Positions 41,979 through 54,318 of a stretch of 64,000 bases of DNA are shown piece after piece; the stretch's first letter is position 1, and each line of letters starts with the position of its first letter. The stretch spans positions 5,890,001-5,954,000 of the forward strand of contig NC_087104.1 of assembly GCF_963855985.1 (NCBI RefSeq), written 5' to 3'. The position numbers and the translations under genes were made by a program. Source of the stretch: Ostrinia nubilalis (Eukaryota; Arthropoda; Insecta; Lepidoptera; Crambidae). The notes below the pieces were generated by a model that saw only the letters and a program-made list of their open reading frames with translations, ran no database searches and was not told the DNA's origin.

Positions 41979-42909
41979 TAACCCTACTCTAACTCTACAT
42001 TTCATCGGGTCGGTTTGTAGGGAGATTCTAAAAATGTTTTAAATCGTTACACTCCGATTGTAAATGAATGATATTGTAGCCCTTGGTAGGTACAAACTAA
42101 TAGACTAATTAACGGTTCTGTGAGTTTGGTGCTGACTTGCGCGAATGTAGACTTGTTCCGTCTCCATAATTGTGATTAATGATACCTATTTTTGGGAACA
42201 AATTGATAGTTTTTTTCGTCGGAATTCAGGGACAGATCTTTAGTTGAATGGTTTTGGGACATTCGAACTGATGAGATATCCATTTTCGTAAATATTGTCA
42301 AAGAAAAGAGAAAATGTCAGTGACATTAGTATGGATACAACATTAATTTGCTTGTGACTTCGACTGCGTAATATGATTTTTAAAAAAGTAGCCTCTGACA
42401 ATTTTTTCCCAGTCTATTATTCTACTTTAGAGTAGTTATAAACATAATTGAAGTGTGGGCCAAGGAGCGTTAACAAAACGAATTTGCTTTTTCGAATGTC
42501 CAAACTAATCAAAGCTAACTTTAATTAAATCATTTAAGAAACACCCATATACATACATACACCCAAAGTGCTCCAAAAATGACAAGCGTGAAACGTGTGA
42601 AGCTTGTCTAATCGGAATCTTTCAATTATGGCGCCAAAACATATTTTTTATAAATAGCCGCGTATATTTAGCTCGTCTTAATTTGAAAAGCGGAGGATGA
42701 CCGGTCAACTGGCTTAGGGATTACGTAATGCGGGATTTACACGCTGCGATTTTCGTAATTATGACAATTACATCGTTTTGGATTTATACAAATTCTGGAT
42801 GTTCTGAACTCTAAAAGAGACTTATTTGAAAAATCTGTTGGATATTACTTTGTGGGCTCCAGACTCAGTAGGTAAGTATAATAATACAGCGTGTTACACG
42901 ATATACTTA

Positions 42910-43016
42910 GGCTGAGTTACACCACTTTTCTATAACCGTAACTATATTAACAACGTTGTTTTTTGTATAGAGTTTGACAAACTTTTGACGTTTGATAGAG
43001 TAAAAGTAAGATGGTA
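42910..43016. mobile_element. MITE, GGCTGAGTTGCACC family, copy 6 (right end lost)
   Basis: GGCTGAGTTACACCACTTTT, then TATAGAGTTTGACAAACTTT and AAAAGTAAGATGGT; it stops before the terminal CAACTCAGCC. Confidence 0.75.
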
Positions 43017-43332
43017 ATTTACATAATAATCATACTTATAGGTAAATGGAAATGTAACACGATGCTCAGGATTAGAAGCTTTGTGTTGTGGAAGATTTAA
43101 CATCATCATCATCATCAGGTCATATATTACTTTCCACAGCCGGAGAAAACATTCAGAACATTACATTTTTATTTTGTTGGTAGCCCTGCTATTCATAGAT
43201 TGGTCGTGTCGTGTAAATCCCGCAGGATGCGCGCACGCACATTCTACATTGTAGTGTAAATAAACTGATTGATGACCAACTTTACAATGAGACAAGGCGC
43301 TTAAAGTTGAGCAAACTTAGCATCATAAATAT

Positions 43333-43420
43333 TATGAGCCGCGGACGAATGTCCAATTTTAGGACAATAACTAGCGGCTCCGTTTTAATGTCTCCGGAGG
43401 ACACCGTCGTGTTTTAGTGA
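43333..43420 (+). repeat. dispersed repeat family (CGCGGACGAAT / GGACACCGTC), copy 2
   Basis: GCCGCGGACGAATGTCC, AGGACAATAACTAGCGGCTC and GGAGGACACCGTCGTGTTTT, in the order seen inverted at 4600-4745. Confidence 0.6.
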
Positions 43421-44066
43421 AAAACATTATATTAATTGCTAGCAATATAATCAAATGCAAAGTCGATATGATATCCAGCTTAACACAGTGCTTGATACAA
43501 TATGCAATGTTAATAAATTCGATTTTGCAAAAAAAAGTAGTCCAATCATTAAGTCATACTTGGATGGATGTATAAAAAATGACACAAATTAATATCTAAT
43601 TTTTCAATAATACTTGGAAATATTTTAAAACAAAAAGAATACTATTTATTACTAAAATACAAAAATCTAAATATTGAAATTCTGCCAATCTAACGAATCA
43701 ATCTATGCTCGTAATCGAGGTAAGCTTAATAAATTCATAGTTCGTATTCTTACTTTAGATTTAACCACAAAGTAAAGAAATATTTACTCATGTGACTTAA
43801 CACAGCAACTTAATTACGTCTTTCTGCAGTAATTACCAAATAATGCATCCAACTGTTTCCTCTAGGAACAATTTGGCCAACCTGTTTGCCCATGTCGAGA
43901 TGAGTAAGTGAGTTGATAACCCACTTGCGTGTTATCGCCGAATGTATTCTTACGACAGACTTGAATGGGAGTACGATTCTTATCAAATGCAGCTAATTAT
44001 TATAAAATGGGGTATTTTTGTGGAATAGGGTTGCCGAAAGTTAAAAAAATATTATTATTTCTTATT
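43421..44066. other. non-coding, A+T-rich, no gene seen
   Basis: No exon or repeat boundary recognised. Confidence 0.35.
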
Positions 44067-45337
44067 AGGGTTCCGTACCTCAAAAGGAAAAAACGGAACC
44101 CTTATAGGATCACTTTGTTGTCCGTCTGTCCGTCCGTCTGTCAAGACCCTTTTTCTCAGGAACGCGTGGAGGTATGAAGCTGAAATTTATATCAATTACT
44201 CAGGTCTACTGTCCCTTGAAGCTGTAAAAAAATCAAACTTCTAAGCCAACGCAATCAAAAGATACAGCCGTTTATGCCGCAAATTTTCGACACTTGCAAG
44301 GGAATCAAAACCTACAGGGTGCTTCCCGTGAACTCAGAATCTTGAAATTTGGTACGAAGCAACGTCTTATAGCATAGATAAAGGAAAAATTACGAAAACC
44401 ATAAATTTTTAGTTACATCACATAATATATATTTTTTTAATAATTTTAAACTTACTACCCATTTCCTCATAAACGCGTAGAGGTATTAAATTGAAATTCA
44501 TACCAAATACTCAGGTCTATAATACCTTTAAGCTGTAACAAAATCAAACTTCTATGTCAACGCAATCAAAAGAAACAGCAATTTAAGCTGCATATTTTGA
44601 AACTCGCAAGTACTCGCAAGGGAATCAAAACCTAAAGGGTACTTCCAGTCGACCTAGAATCTTGAAATTTGGCATGAAGCAACGTTTTATAGCACACATA
44701 AAGGAAAAATTCCGAAGACCTTAAATTTTTAGTTACATTACAAAATATATATTTTTTAATAAATATAAACTTATTACTTTTTTCCTCATGAACGCGTAGA
44801 GCTATCAAGTTGAAATTCATATCAAATACTTAGATCTAATTGCCTTTAACCCGTGAAAAAAAAAAATTCTAAGTCAACGCAAAAACGCAAAAGTACAACC
44901 ATTGATACCGCATATTTTGAAACTCGCAACTACACGCAAGGGAATTAAAACCTAAAGACCACTTCCCGTTGACATAGAATCTCGAAATTTGGTAAGAAGC
45001 AATAACTTACAGCACAGGTAACAGAAAAATTCCGAAAAGCTTAAAATTTTAAGTAGTTATACCACCAAAAAAATTGTGATTGTAAACATAATTTTAGTTA
45101 CAGCAATGACCGCGAGTTATTATGCTATGTATGGGGAGGGCAACATTTTTCAAACGGCAAAGACGACCTCACTCATCGTCATTCAATCCCGATGTTTTGG
45201 TGAATGTAGCTGTATAATCTAAATGCGTCCTACCATAGTTATGACTCGATTGTCGTAATGAACGAACTTTGTAAACCTTGCAGGTTTGTACGGAACCCTC
45301 GGTGCGCGAGTCCGACTCGCACTTGGCCGGTTTTTTT
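44067..45337 (+). mobile_element. 1.27 kb element with three ~310-bp tandem units
   Basis: The left end AGGGTTCCGTACCTCAAAAG and right end TTTGTACGGAACCCT are inverted over about 11 bp. After the right one comes CGGTGCGCGAGTCCGACTCG, CACTTGGCCGG and a T run, a 3' signature frequent in Lepidoptera. The interior repeats three times at about 44155, 44465 and 44784, each beginning CTCATGAACGCGTAGAGGT or similar and holding GAATCTTGAAATTTGG. No open frame is conserved. Confidence 0.75.
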
Positions 45338-45387
45338 ATCACACTTAGGCTCACTCAGCCTTTCAGCATAAAAAAAATGGTGAGAGA

Positions 45388-45500
45388 GCACCATCTTACT
45401 TTAACTTTGACAAACGTCAAAAATCTGTCAAACTCCATACAAAAAGCACCGTTTAATTAATGTCATTGTTACGGTTAAAATAAGGTGGTGCAACTCAGCC
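45388..45500. mobile_element. MITE, GGCTGAGTTGCACC family, copy 7 (inverted, left end decayed)
   Basis: GCACCATCTTACTTTAACTT, CAAAAATCTGTCAAACTCC to GTGGTGCAACTCAGCC followed by TTAA. It lies 50 bp after the 1.27 kb element. Confidence 0.75.
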
Positions 45501-45877
45501 TTAAGGTTAAGTGTGTCATAATACTGCAAAAAAAGTGATAAACGTGATTTATGACAATTTATGGTGCTAAAAGATAGTTGTGGTATGCTTTTTAAGCAAA
45601 TAACGGTGGTCTGCTTCAGAATAAAAAAATAATTTCATGATTTGTGAAAGTAGAATTAAAACAATAGTGCCCATTAAAATTGTAATTCCCCTATAATAGA
45701 ATTGAATTAAAAACTGATAAAGAACACATAATTAGTTCCCTCAATTAATTGACTTGACACAATCTACTTAATCTACTTTTTCCAGCCCTAAATAATCAGC
45801 ACGTGGTAGGTCGACGACGACGAGTCTCTTGAGTGCTTTACAACTCGTAGATGTCAGTTAAAAAGTGATAATCTATT

Positions 45878-45975
45878 GTAAACCCTGTTACTTTGTCAAA
45901 GCTATTTACATGACATTGGCGAAATCATGGTTCTCAAAACCAAGTCGTTGCCAAAATAAAAGAAGAAGAAGAATA
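45878..45975 (+). repeat. GAA-tailed retroelement 3' end, copy 2
   Basis: AAACCCTGTTACTTTGTCAA, GACATTGGCGAAATCATGGT, CAAAATAAAAGAAGAAGAAG. Same family as 39045-39202. Confidence 0.7.
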
Positions 45976-46012
45976 TTTATAAGTACAATAAATTCCATTA
46001 AGAACAGGATTT

Positions 46013-46215
46013 TTTTTATACATTGTTATGCAGGTATTTGACCATAATCGCACCTGGTGTTAAGTGGGATGCAGTCTAGGATGGAACATATCTGCCCTGT
46101 AGGTGCCTATTCACTCTCGCCTTGAAAAGGCCCGGATTATAGTCTTCGGGATCAGTCTTACTTGATTAACGTTTCCATCGAGTTTCACAAAGTGCATAAA
46201 AGCTGCCTGGGTAAT
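46013..46215 (+). repeat. LINE-derived repeat piece (GCACCTGGTGTTAAGTGG)
   Basis: CATAATCGCACCTGGTGTTA, AGTGGGATGCAGTCTAGGAT, GGTGCCTATTCACTCTCGCC, CTTGAAAAGGCCCGGATTAT: a block order I recognise as a common lepidopteran repeat, class uncertain. Confidence 0.5.
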
Positions 46216-46251
46216 TAACTCACCAAAAATCAAAAAGATGTATTAAAAGAA

Positions 46252-46352
46252 CATCATTCGTTTCAGCCAAATGAAGTCCATGTTGGACGCTGCGCTGCCC
46301 GCATCCAGATTCTTTCGACCTTCACCAGATCGTCGGTCCACCTAGTGGATAA
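46252..46352 (-). repeat. RTE-like LINE 3' end fragment, AACG-tail type
   Basis: CATTCGTTTCAGCCAAATGA, GGACGCTGCGCTGCCCGCAT, CACCAGATCGTCGGTCCACC: the minus strand reads WTDDLVKV...MRAA, with an internal deletion. Confidence 0.6.
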
Positions 46353-46949
46353 AGAAACATACGAGTAGTAAAATTGTAATACGAAACAAAAATCACCAAG
46401 ACGGAAACTAGAAACGCGCGAACAACTTCAGCTAGATACACGTTCCGTATCTCTCTGTATCTTTCCGTATCTACCACAGATAACGCATAGAAAAGCTGGC
46501 GTATTTACGAAAGCTAGAGTAACTGATAACGGTTACCTAACGCTGTGCAATCCGTAATCGGTCAGTGATACACTGACACCGATAAGAAGTGTGGAATAAT
46601 TAATTACAACTTTAAAAAGTTTTTGTTTGTTACTTTTATCACGATTCATTTTTATTAGTACAAAAAGTAACAAAATAGTGCTATGTTTTTTGAACTGCCA
46701 TTGGCGTCATCCTATATCGTACGTAAACTACTTTCGATACGCTTGCAAAGTCCTAACTAAACAGTAAACAATCACAAAAGTAGTTATTTAATTTTTAGCG
46801 TTAAGAGTTGCATCTCTTTATTTTAAAATCGATATTCAAGTTAGTTATAATTTTCAAATCACTAAAGTAGGTACCTAAGTGATTTTTAATTCAAGTAGTT
46901 TACTTACCTAGGAAATGAACCGTTATAAATTATAGAGACAATTTGATGA

Positions 46950-46998
46950 CTCTATGTAGAACAGTGGACGTCCTCTAGCTGAAATTATGATGATGACA
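46950..46998 (+). repeat. RTE-like LINE 3' end, GAT-tail type, very short
   Basis: AACAGTGGACGTCCTCTAGC, TGAAATTATGATGATGACAA. Confidence 0.5.
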
Positions 46999-47385
46999 AA
47001 AGAACAAACAAACGAAATTCAATCCCAAAAACATTTTAAATGATTCGTTAGATGTTCACCTCACATAATATGTAAATTGGATCATGGCAGCCCTTGTTTG
47101 ACCAGTTGCGCGCGCGCCGCTCAGACTGTCGTTACAATGGTTCTGACACCAATTCGTCTAATCCCGGTCAGGGATACCAAAATATGGAAACCGATTTGGA
47201 AATATTTTATTTGATTTCACTTATTCTTTTGTTTTATATTTTATTTGGATAAGAAAGGTTTCATAACTTAACGGCCAATAAGTATCGAGCCGGCTGTAAT
47301 TGTTTTGCATTAACGAATAATAACGTTCGTTAGTCTAAATAAAAATTATAAGTTTCTGTTTAACACAACCCAATCCGTTTAACTA

Positions 47386-47490
47386 GCATGGGGAGTGTAG
47401 GCCCAAAGCTCAATTTGCCTTTGGTAAATTAGAGAGGGTCGTGCTCCTACAGTGTAGACTAATGACCTGGTTGATGATGATTTAAAATAA
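47386..47490 (+). repeat. LINE 3' end with GATGAT tail, copy 2
   Basis: AGCATGGGGAGTGTAGGCCC, GAGGGTCGTGCTCCTACAGT, GGTTGATGATGATTT; homologous to 6857-6968. Confidence 0.6.
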
Positions 47491-48110
47491 ACATTTGAAA
47501 AATAATGTACTAAAACTACGATAACAATACGTAGACAAAATACAGAAGCTGAGTAAGCAAGGCCTGTCCTAATCCTAGATTTAAAAATTAGAAATAACAA
47601 AAAAACATCAATATATTTCTCCAAAAACTATTAATAACCCGAGAGATGATTGAAAACTTACTGACAAAAGATCAAAGGTAGGTTTATAGAATTAGAAAAT
47701 AATTTGTAAGGTGTAAACGTAACAAGATTAATATTGTGTAACACGACGCGGCGATACACTTGTCAGTGTCAAAACAAAAAGAGATGCAACAGACGGACGG
47801 GAAGATTTATCGTCATTATTAGAGGCTTAGGCGCAGAGCACACGTGACACTGACATTAATCACGTGTGGCTTTGTCAACGTTATTAATACGTTAATGACG
47901 TGATCTTTTTATTAAAAGCACGTATTTAGATTCACCTGTACCGGTGTCTGTCAGTGAAGCTGTCAAGTTTTACATGTTGCATCGTCGTGTGAGATCGATT
48001 GAGCTGAAACATAGACTTGTTGCACAACTTTGCGGGTACCGTGACTATTTTAGTCCTAATAGAAGGTGTTTATGCTTGTCAAATCTCAATCTCCACTCAA
48101 AAGTACATTA

Positions 48111-48446
48111 TGGATAGATATTAAGTCTATCTATTAATTTCAAAGTGAAACCCATCTCTAGCCAGGGTTATATTTACGGGCGATGGATTGATATTTTGAT
48201 AATGACATGAAAACTTTCAGTCGTGTGTTTTTTCTAGAATTAGAAAAACCCAAAGGATAAGATGTAACCGTGCAAAAATGGATAGATATTAAGTCTATCT
48301 ATTAATTTCAAAGTGAAACCCATCTCTAGCCAGGGTTATATTTACGGGCGATGGATTGATATTTTGATAATGACATGAAAACTTTCAGTCGTGTGTTTTT
48401 TCTAGAATTAGAAAAACCCAAAGGATAAGATGTAACCGTGCAAAAA
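48111..48446 (+). repeat. 168-bp tandem duplication
   Basis: 48111-48278 and 48279-48446 read as the same sequence (TGGATAGATATTAAGTCTAT ... GTAACCGTGCAAAA); I see no difference apart from the A run at the last junction. Not part of a known repeat here. Confidence 0.9.
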
Positions 48447-49390
48447 AATGTCATTTCTGATGTTACCTTTATCGATTATACTTGAAAAATTACGCAGCGA
48501 ACGCAAAATTGAAACTGTTGCTTGTGATTTGTTGTGACGTATTTAGATGACAATTTGAATCCCGTCCTTGTGCACGAAGCCTTACGTATTACACATTTCG
48601 ACGTCGGCATATTTATTGAGCCGAGTTCTTGAGCTTCCGAAGACATAAACAATAGATAAGATTAAAAACGTGTGACTACACTAATTGAAACGTCATTGAA
48701 ACGTCAGGGATATTGATTTGTGATCAGCCTAGAGGTCAGGGATGGATTCCTGGCGCCTTTTGGTTCGGTTTCAAATAATTGAGTCTCACCACGATATCAG
48801 GAGAAAGTCTTAAGATGATTTATAGGATGAAACGTAATGTAGTCTAAAACAAATGAAGGCGTACTGAGGCGAACATGTTGTTTTGTTTGAATAAATTTTG
48901 TATGTTGGTACCTACTTGACATGTAATATAGAGGTGATTTATATTATTACTAAATATTCGTAGTCTAGTGTTACAAGCGTCATTTTACTGTAACACACAC
49001 AAACAATTCTATTGCCAAAAGCTATCAAGTCGTATCCATTGTAACAAAATAGTGTGTTAACTATCACCAAGTGACGTCAATTGTGTTGTATTAAAGCAAT
49101 ATGTATAGAAGTATCTATAGAATCTATAAAAATAGACTAATATGATTTTGTTCATCCAATGTGAGACACAAAAAAAATATTGTTCAAATAGCAGAGTGGA
49201 AACAGCATGTTATTGTATAGGGTCACAATTTAGTAGGTATCTATTTTTGCGCCGTTTCTGAATTATGACAAAAACACGTCTACTTGACAAATATGTGTTC
49301 ACAGAGTTACCTCTTTGTTGTTGTTATTGATATCCCGAAGCTTTTGTGTGCATAAGTATGTGACACAGTGTAACATTATGGTGTGATGTA
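48447..49390. other. non-coding, no gene seen
   Basis: No exon or repeat boundary recognised. Confidence 0.35.
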
Positions 49391-49598
49391 TCTAAATATA
49401 TAAAAGGAGAAACTGACTGACTGACTGACAGATCAACGCACAGCCTAAACGGCTAAACGTAGGCATTTGAAATTTGGAAGGGACGTAGCTTAGGTACCGT
49501 AGAGGTGCACTAAGAAAGGAATTTCCGGAATTCCCACGGGAACGGGAATTAGCGGGAAAAACGGGATTCACGCGTACGAAGTCGCGGGCGGCCGCTAG
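49391..49598 (+). mobile_element. intact short Helitron
   Basis: 208 bp: 5' TCTAAATATATAAAAGGAGA, then ACTGACTGACTGAC, and a 3' end CGCGTACGAAGTCGCG hairpin followed by GGCGGCCGCTAG. The left flank is A and the right flank T. Ends match 2379-2579 and 55723-55848. Confidence 0.85.
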
Positions 49599-49634
49599 TT
49601 TTATTAATAAAATATTAAAGGCAGAATCTCTGTA

Positions 49635-49761
49635 TAGTCAGCGTCAAAAAGTTCGTAGCATCAAAAGTATCCAAAAAGTTCGCAACACATTTTTGGAATA
49701 AGGTCGTGTTATCAGCTTTTTGGTCAGTTTATGTGTCACGGACTATTTGACGCTGACTGTA
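49635..49761. mobile_element. MITE with AGTCAGCGTCAAA ends
   Basis: TATAGTCAGCGTCAAAAAGT and GACTATTTGACGCTGACTGT are inverted. Flanking TA on both sides is compatible with a Tc1/mariner-type MITE. It sits 36 bp after the Helitron. Confidence 0.7.
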
Positions 49762-49803
49762 GTGTAAAATGCAAAAGATCTCTCTGCTGCGTTTGTATTC
49801 TAA

Positions 49804-50014
49804 GGCTGAGTTGCACCATTATGCTTTAACCGTAACTATAACAATAACCGGTGCTTTTTGTATGGAGTTTGCAGATTTTTTTGTTTTTGTTAAAGTAGGC
49901 TGGGTTGCACCATTTTACTTTAACATTGACAAACGTCAATGATCTGTCAAAATCCATACAAAAAACACCGGTTATCGTCAAAGTTACGGTCAAAGTTAGG
50001 TGGTGCACTCAGTC
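49804..50014. mobile_element. MITE, GGCTGAGTTGCACC family, double copy (8 and 9)
   Basis: A first copy from GGCTGAGTTGCACCATTATG runs into a second starting GGCTGGGTTGCACCATTTTA in the same strand, but with its interior inverted (AATGATCTGTCAAAATCC against TTGTATGGAGTTTGCAG). TAA precedes and TTA follows. It is either a head-to-head insertion or a recombinant. Confidence 0.75.
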
Positions 50015-50623
50015 TTAATAATGTCACTAATAGTAATGCTTCGACACTGATCTGCCTAGAAAATTACACTGAAAAAGGTTTTTAGTAAAAATGACACTTT
50101 TTAAAGCCACTTTAAGCTTGTCATGCCTTTGCCTACCATTTAAATCGACCCAGAAGCAATCCTTGACTAAAATAACATAAACAATGTTCACCGTTGACAG
50201 CTATACAGCCGCCATGGTGTATTTATGCGCACATTCCTATCCCGGCCCTAGGTTTCCTATATCATTCGCGGGAGCCAAAGTATTGGAGATGTTTACTGGT
50301 GATCTTGTTACAGATAACGGTTATGCGCTAATTTAAACCGTATGCCTAAAGGATTAGGTTCAAGGTTTCTTGCGGGATAATGAATGTTGAGTGAGGGGGT
50401 GATTTGAAATGTCGATATTTATTTTATAAATAAGTAATTATTAACTATAATGCTTAAGTCAAAATCTACTATAAAAATTATATGTAATCAGAATTCAACT
50501 AGATCTCTTGAAGCTTTTGGAATGTGTTTTTTTTTTGTTTTGTTATAAATAAATAAATGAATCATTTATTGTTCTATAGTATTATACTTAATTCTAAATA
50601 GCAGATAAACACGGAATGCTTAA

Positions 50624-50769
50624 CGCCCGTATTTACAAACATTACTATGAGGTCTCACAGTGCGCATGGACGCACAGGGTGACACACGAACCAATCACAT
50701 AGCTCTATTCCACGCTGTGCGTTCGATTTGATGCTTCACATAAGCAAGCATCGTCTGTGAATACGGGCG
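50624..50769. mobile_element. MITE, CGCCCGTATTCACAAAC family, copy 3
   Basis: CGCCCGTATTTACAAACATT to GTCTGTGAATACGGGCG; perfect TAA duplication (50621-50623, 50770-50772). Confidence 0.9.
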
Positions 50770-50772
50770 TAA

Positions 50773-53700
50773 GATATCCAAGCATCCTATTGTGTTTCTT
50801 GTAATAATAATCGGTTGTGTACCTATTGTATGTAATACAAAAACCCTTCATTACTTTTAACGGTGCGAATGATCCATCACAACCCGTATTAAATACTTGA
50901 TTGTCGATATAAGCTATCGATGGTATCACCGCACTAGCGGCGTGGACATGGCCCAGACGATCCCTGTGACAGGTGAGACATCCGCCAACTTAGAGCCAGT
51001 GTGAACATTCTATTTCTGATCACCGGTCACTGGCAAATACGATATTTCTGGGTGGTCAAAGTTTTAGAGATTATTGGCTTTAGATCCTCCTATATTCCTA
51101 GATAGTCTTTAAAAAAATAGGGTGGTGTAGGGAGATTTCGTTCCTTCTAAAGACTTCCTCTTTATCATGTCAACTTCAAAAGTTCACATGACTAGATATT
51201 TGACTATGTCACACAACATCGTCTGACTTTACCTACGTGACATGTTTAGACATCGGCATGTATTGCGATAGGTACATATTAATTATTATGGGAAAAGGCA
51301 TAAAGAGTGGTTTAGCACACACCGCCATTTTCAATACAAAACTCCATAATAAAGAAAATAAAACGTATTAACCTACAGGTTTCACATTTCATACATTATC
51401 TACACCTAGTTAACCTCCTCGACCTATTGTCATTCCGTGGATATCAGCTTAATATACCCACTAAAATGGTTTACGAAGAATTAATTTACAGACTTTGTCG
51501 AACTTTTCCTCTTAATAACGCCATAAAGTTTGCATCACAAAACAGAAATATAACTTTATTGTAACATAAATCTGATTAAATTGGTTATTTTAATAAATTA
51601 CGACTATCTCGGTTAAAAGTTTTATGGGGAATACCAGCTTTGTTTTCGCCAAAGGCCTGATAGGCCTCCATTTAAATTGTTAAAAACGCCCACGTGATAT
51701 ATTTTAGAATTCATTTACATGATGATTGATATGTTACTTTCATTTTTCACGTCGTTAAATGGGCATAATGATCATGGCAAACTCATTTTTTATTACAAAT
51801 ATAAAATAATGATTCTTTATCTTTGATTATGCATTAAAAATAGAAGTAGGTATAAAGTAGGCACATTTCACAATTTATTTTGTACAAAAATTTGTTAATC
51901 TTTATTATTATTTGGAGTTTTCAGTAAGATACTTATTAGAAACCAATTTTACCAAAAATTGCTATTCATCTATTTCTTAATTTTTGATAAGTAATCATAA
52001 TTAAAAGAGTACCAACTCATGCTTCGTTACGTTTGCATAATAGGGTCATATTGCAAACAATTCGTGTAGTCACACTATACGTGCTTTTTTACATCATTTC
52101 AAAAAATAGGACAGGACATTATTATTTAGGCGAACCTACCTTATTATTCGCCAATTTCCTACAATCATCTGGCCACAGCTTGAAAAGTCCATAATGTAAT
52201 CTAATGGCTCATTGTAAACGTACTGACAGTCTTAGCGCCAAAACAACTATTGCAATCACTCACAAAATACTTACCATTCATTTATTTACAAAGAGTGGTA
52301 ATTATATTTTACGACCAGTAGTCAGTTATCGGGTCCATTGAAACCATCATACTTGCGCAAGTTCTATAGGAGGTGTTCGGGTTTTTACGAGCTTTTTTTT
52401 GTAGCTCTATCAATTCATCATCATTGACTTTTTGTTGTACATTAGACTTACCTTTATAAACGCTGCTTTTAATAAGTGGTTTGAATCTGAAATGTATTGA
52501 AGGATTTTTTGGGAAAAGCAGTTTTTATGGGACATTTGCCTGTAACAGAATTCCGATTTTGCGACATTATATATAGTGCCTCTAGACAACGTGACATTCG
52601 ATTTCGATAAAAGCTTAGATTATCTAGAGAGCATAATCCGAAGATTATGCTCTCTAGATAATCTAAGCTTTTATAATAGCGAACTATTATGACTAAAATG
52701 CACAAAAAAGACAATTATATCTTACAAAATGATAATTAAGAAGTCTAGAGCGAATATTATTTTGTCTCAAGGCACAGTACACAAATACGAGTACCTACCT
52801 TATTATGACGATATTTTTTTCATAACGTTCCTTCGTAAGATCCAATCCTCCAGTCAACCAATTGATATCTACATAAATCTTTTTATATCATGATAGCAAC
52901 AAGACTCTTACTTGGCCATATCATTGACACTGTAGAACAAACACTCGATTACATTTATAGCTTTTAAATTGGTACTGGAAGTTAGCATGTGATTGAAATT
53001 CTTTGAACCGACTTCAATCATACTCGTCCGATTGAATTCGTTCAAAACTAGAGCGGGATTGGAATAAAAATGCCGAAGAATTACGAAACAAAAAATCTGT
53101 TAGTGTAAATAGTTTGGTTATGGCACGAGCAAAGTAGAGATATGCTAATATCTACAAGTCGATTGGATAAGACCGTTGAATTTTGAATCTTATGACGTGT
53201 TCATTAAGGGTTGGCAGTTTATAACTAACTTCAAAGTTCGTGTGGGATGTTCTGCTCTTTCGTATAGAGCCACGATTTATAGGCTGAGTTATTTGTTTTA
53301 CGTCAGAAATTGATCGATCATTGGCGGTTGTCGAGATTTTTTCTATTTTTAGGACGATCTGGCGTACAATTTACTAAGATTGGCCAGGAACAACCCATGT
53401 GAGAGATTTATGTGCGTCGAAGATAATTGTAGGTGCCGTCGCTTTAATATCCGTATATTCTATACCCTCACGGTTTTAAAGGCTATTCTAATCAACCTTG
53501 ATATTGATATGAGCTAAATTAATGTAAAAAATATTTAAATTAATATTTTTGACAGAGATTGAATATCTCAAAATGTGATCTCACGTCTCATGAAGACTGA
53601 CACCAGGGTTGTGACTTTAGTTACGACAATTCACAAGATGGAAGAAGAGTCACTGTCTGATTTTGTTAAACCAAATTTAGTAATACCCAACAACAATGTA

Positions 53701-54318
53701 GTTTTGTATTGTAACAATCAACAACTCGTAAAATGTCTAGTGTTATTAGAACAGCTGGCGGCACATCAAACTAAACACTGTTGGATCTTACGTAGCTGTT
53801 ATAACGGCGATTTTGGAACACAAATGTGTAGCCTGATCTGCTATCGTCTGTGCAAGTTGAAACATGCGGGACATGCTTTTAGGTGCGTCTGCAATGTATT
53901 CATCACTATTATCCTTTAGTATTCGGCGCCACTAGTCCAGTAAATAATAGGCTAAGGGCCGGTTTCAACACTTGCTCACAAAACCTCATTACCGGATCGG
54001 TATCGGATAGGTAAAGTTTATCGTTGGCAGTAAAAAGACACTGGGATTCAATCAGCAAACCCTATTTGTAACATCGCTCCTTATGTCTGCCACTATATGA
54101 GAAATCCGTGGCCTCGTATTCTAAAAATAAACTTACCCAAAACTTATTAAAATTAAAACATGGTTTCCAGCTCTTGAGCACAAACAATTATTGTATGGTT
54201 AAGGTTATGGCTATCGGCTCTTTACCATTTTGTTGATAGAATCCTAAACTTTGCAAAGGCCACTGAATATCAAAATAGACTAAAGTTCTACTATTTAATA
54301 TTCATATTTCTTCCACAG
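50773..54318. other. non-coding, no gene seen apart from a hairpin
   Basis: A+T-rich. The 53563-53919 open frame (no ATG before codon 6 of the longest form) has no convincing splice acceptor in frame and no family resemblance. The hairpin at 52607 is listed separately. Confidence 0.4.
52607..52674. repeat. perfect 31-bp hairpin
   Basis: 52607-52637 (ATAAAAGCTTAGATTATCTA and onward) is the exact inverse of 52644-52674, with a six-base spacer CCGAAG. No mismatch in 31 bp. A transcript from either strand would fold into a long perfect stem. Confidence 0.9.

Noticed and set aside
53563..53919. Open frame of over 110 codons on the plus strand
   Set aside because: The longest form begins at a GTG, an in-frame TGA lies just upstream of the only nearby acceptor, and the peptide matches no family I know.
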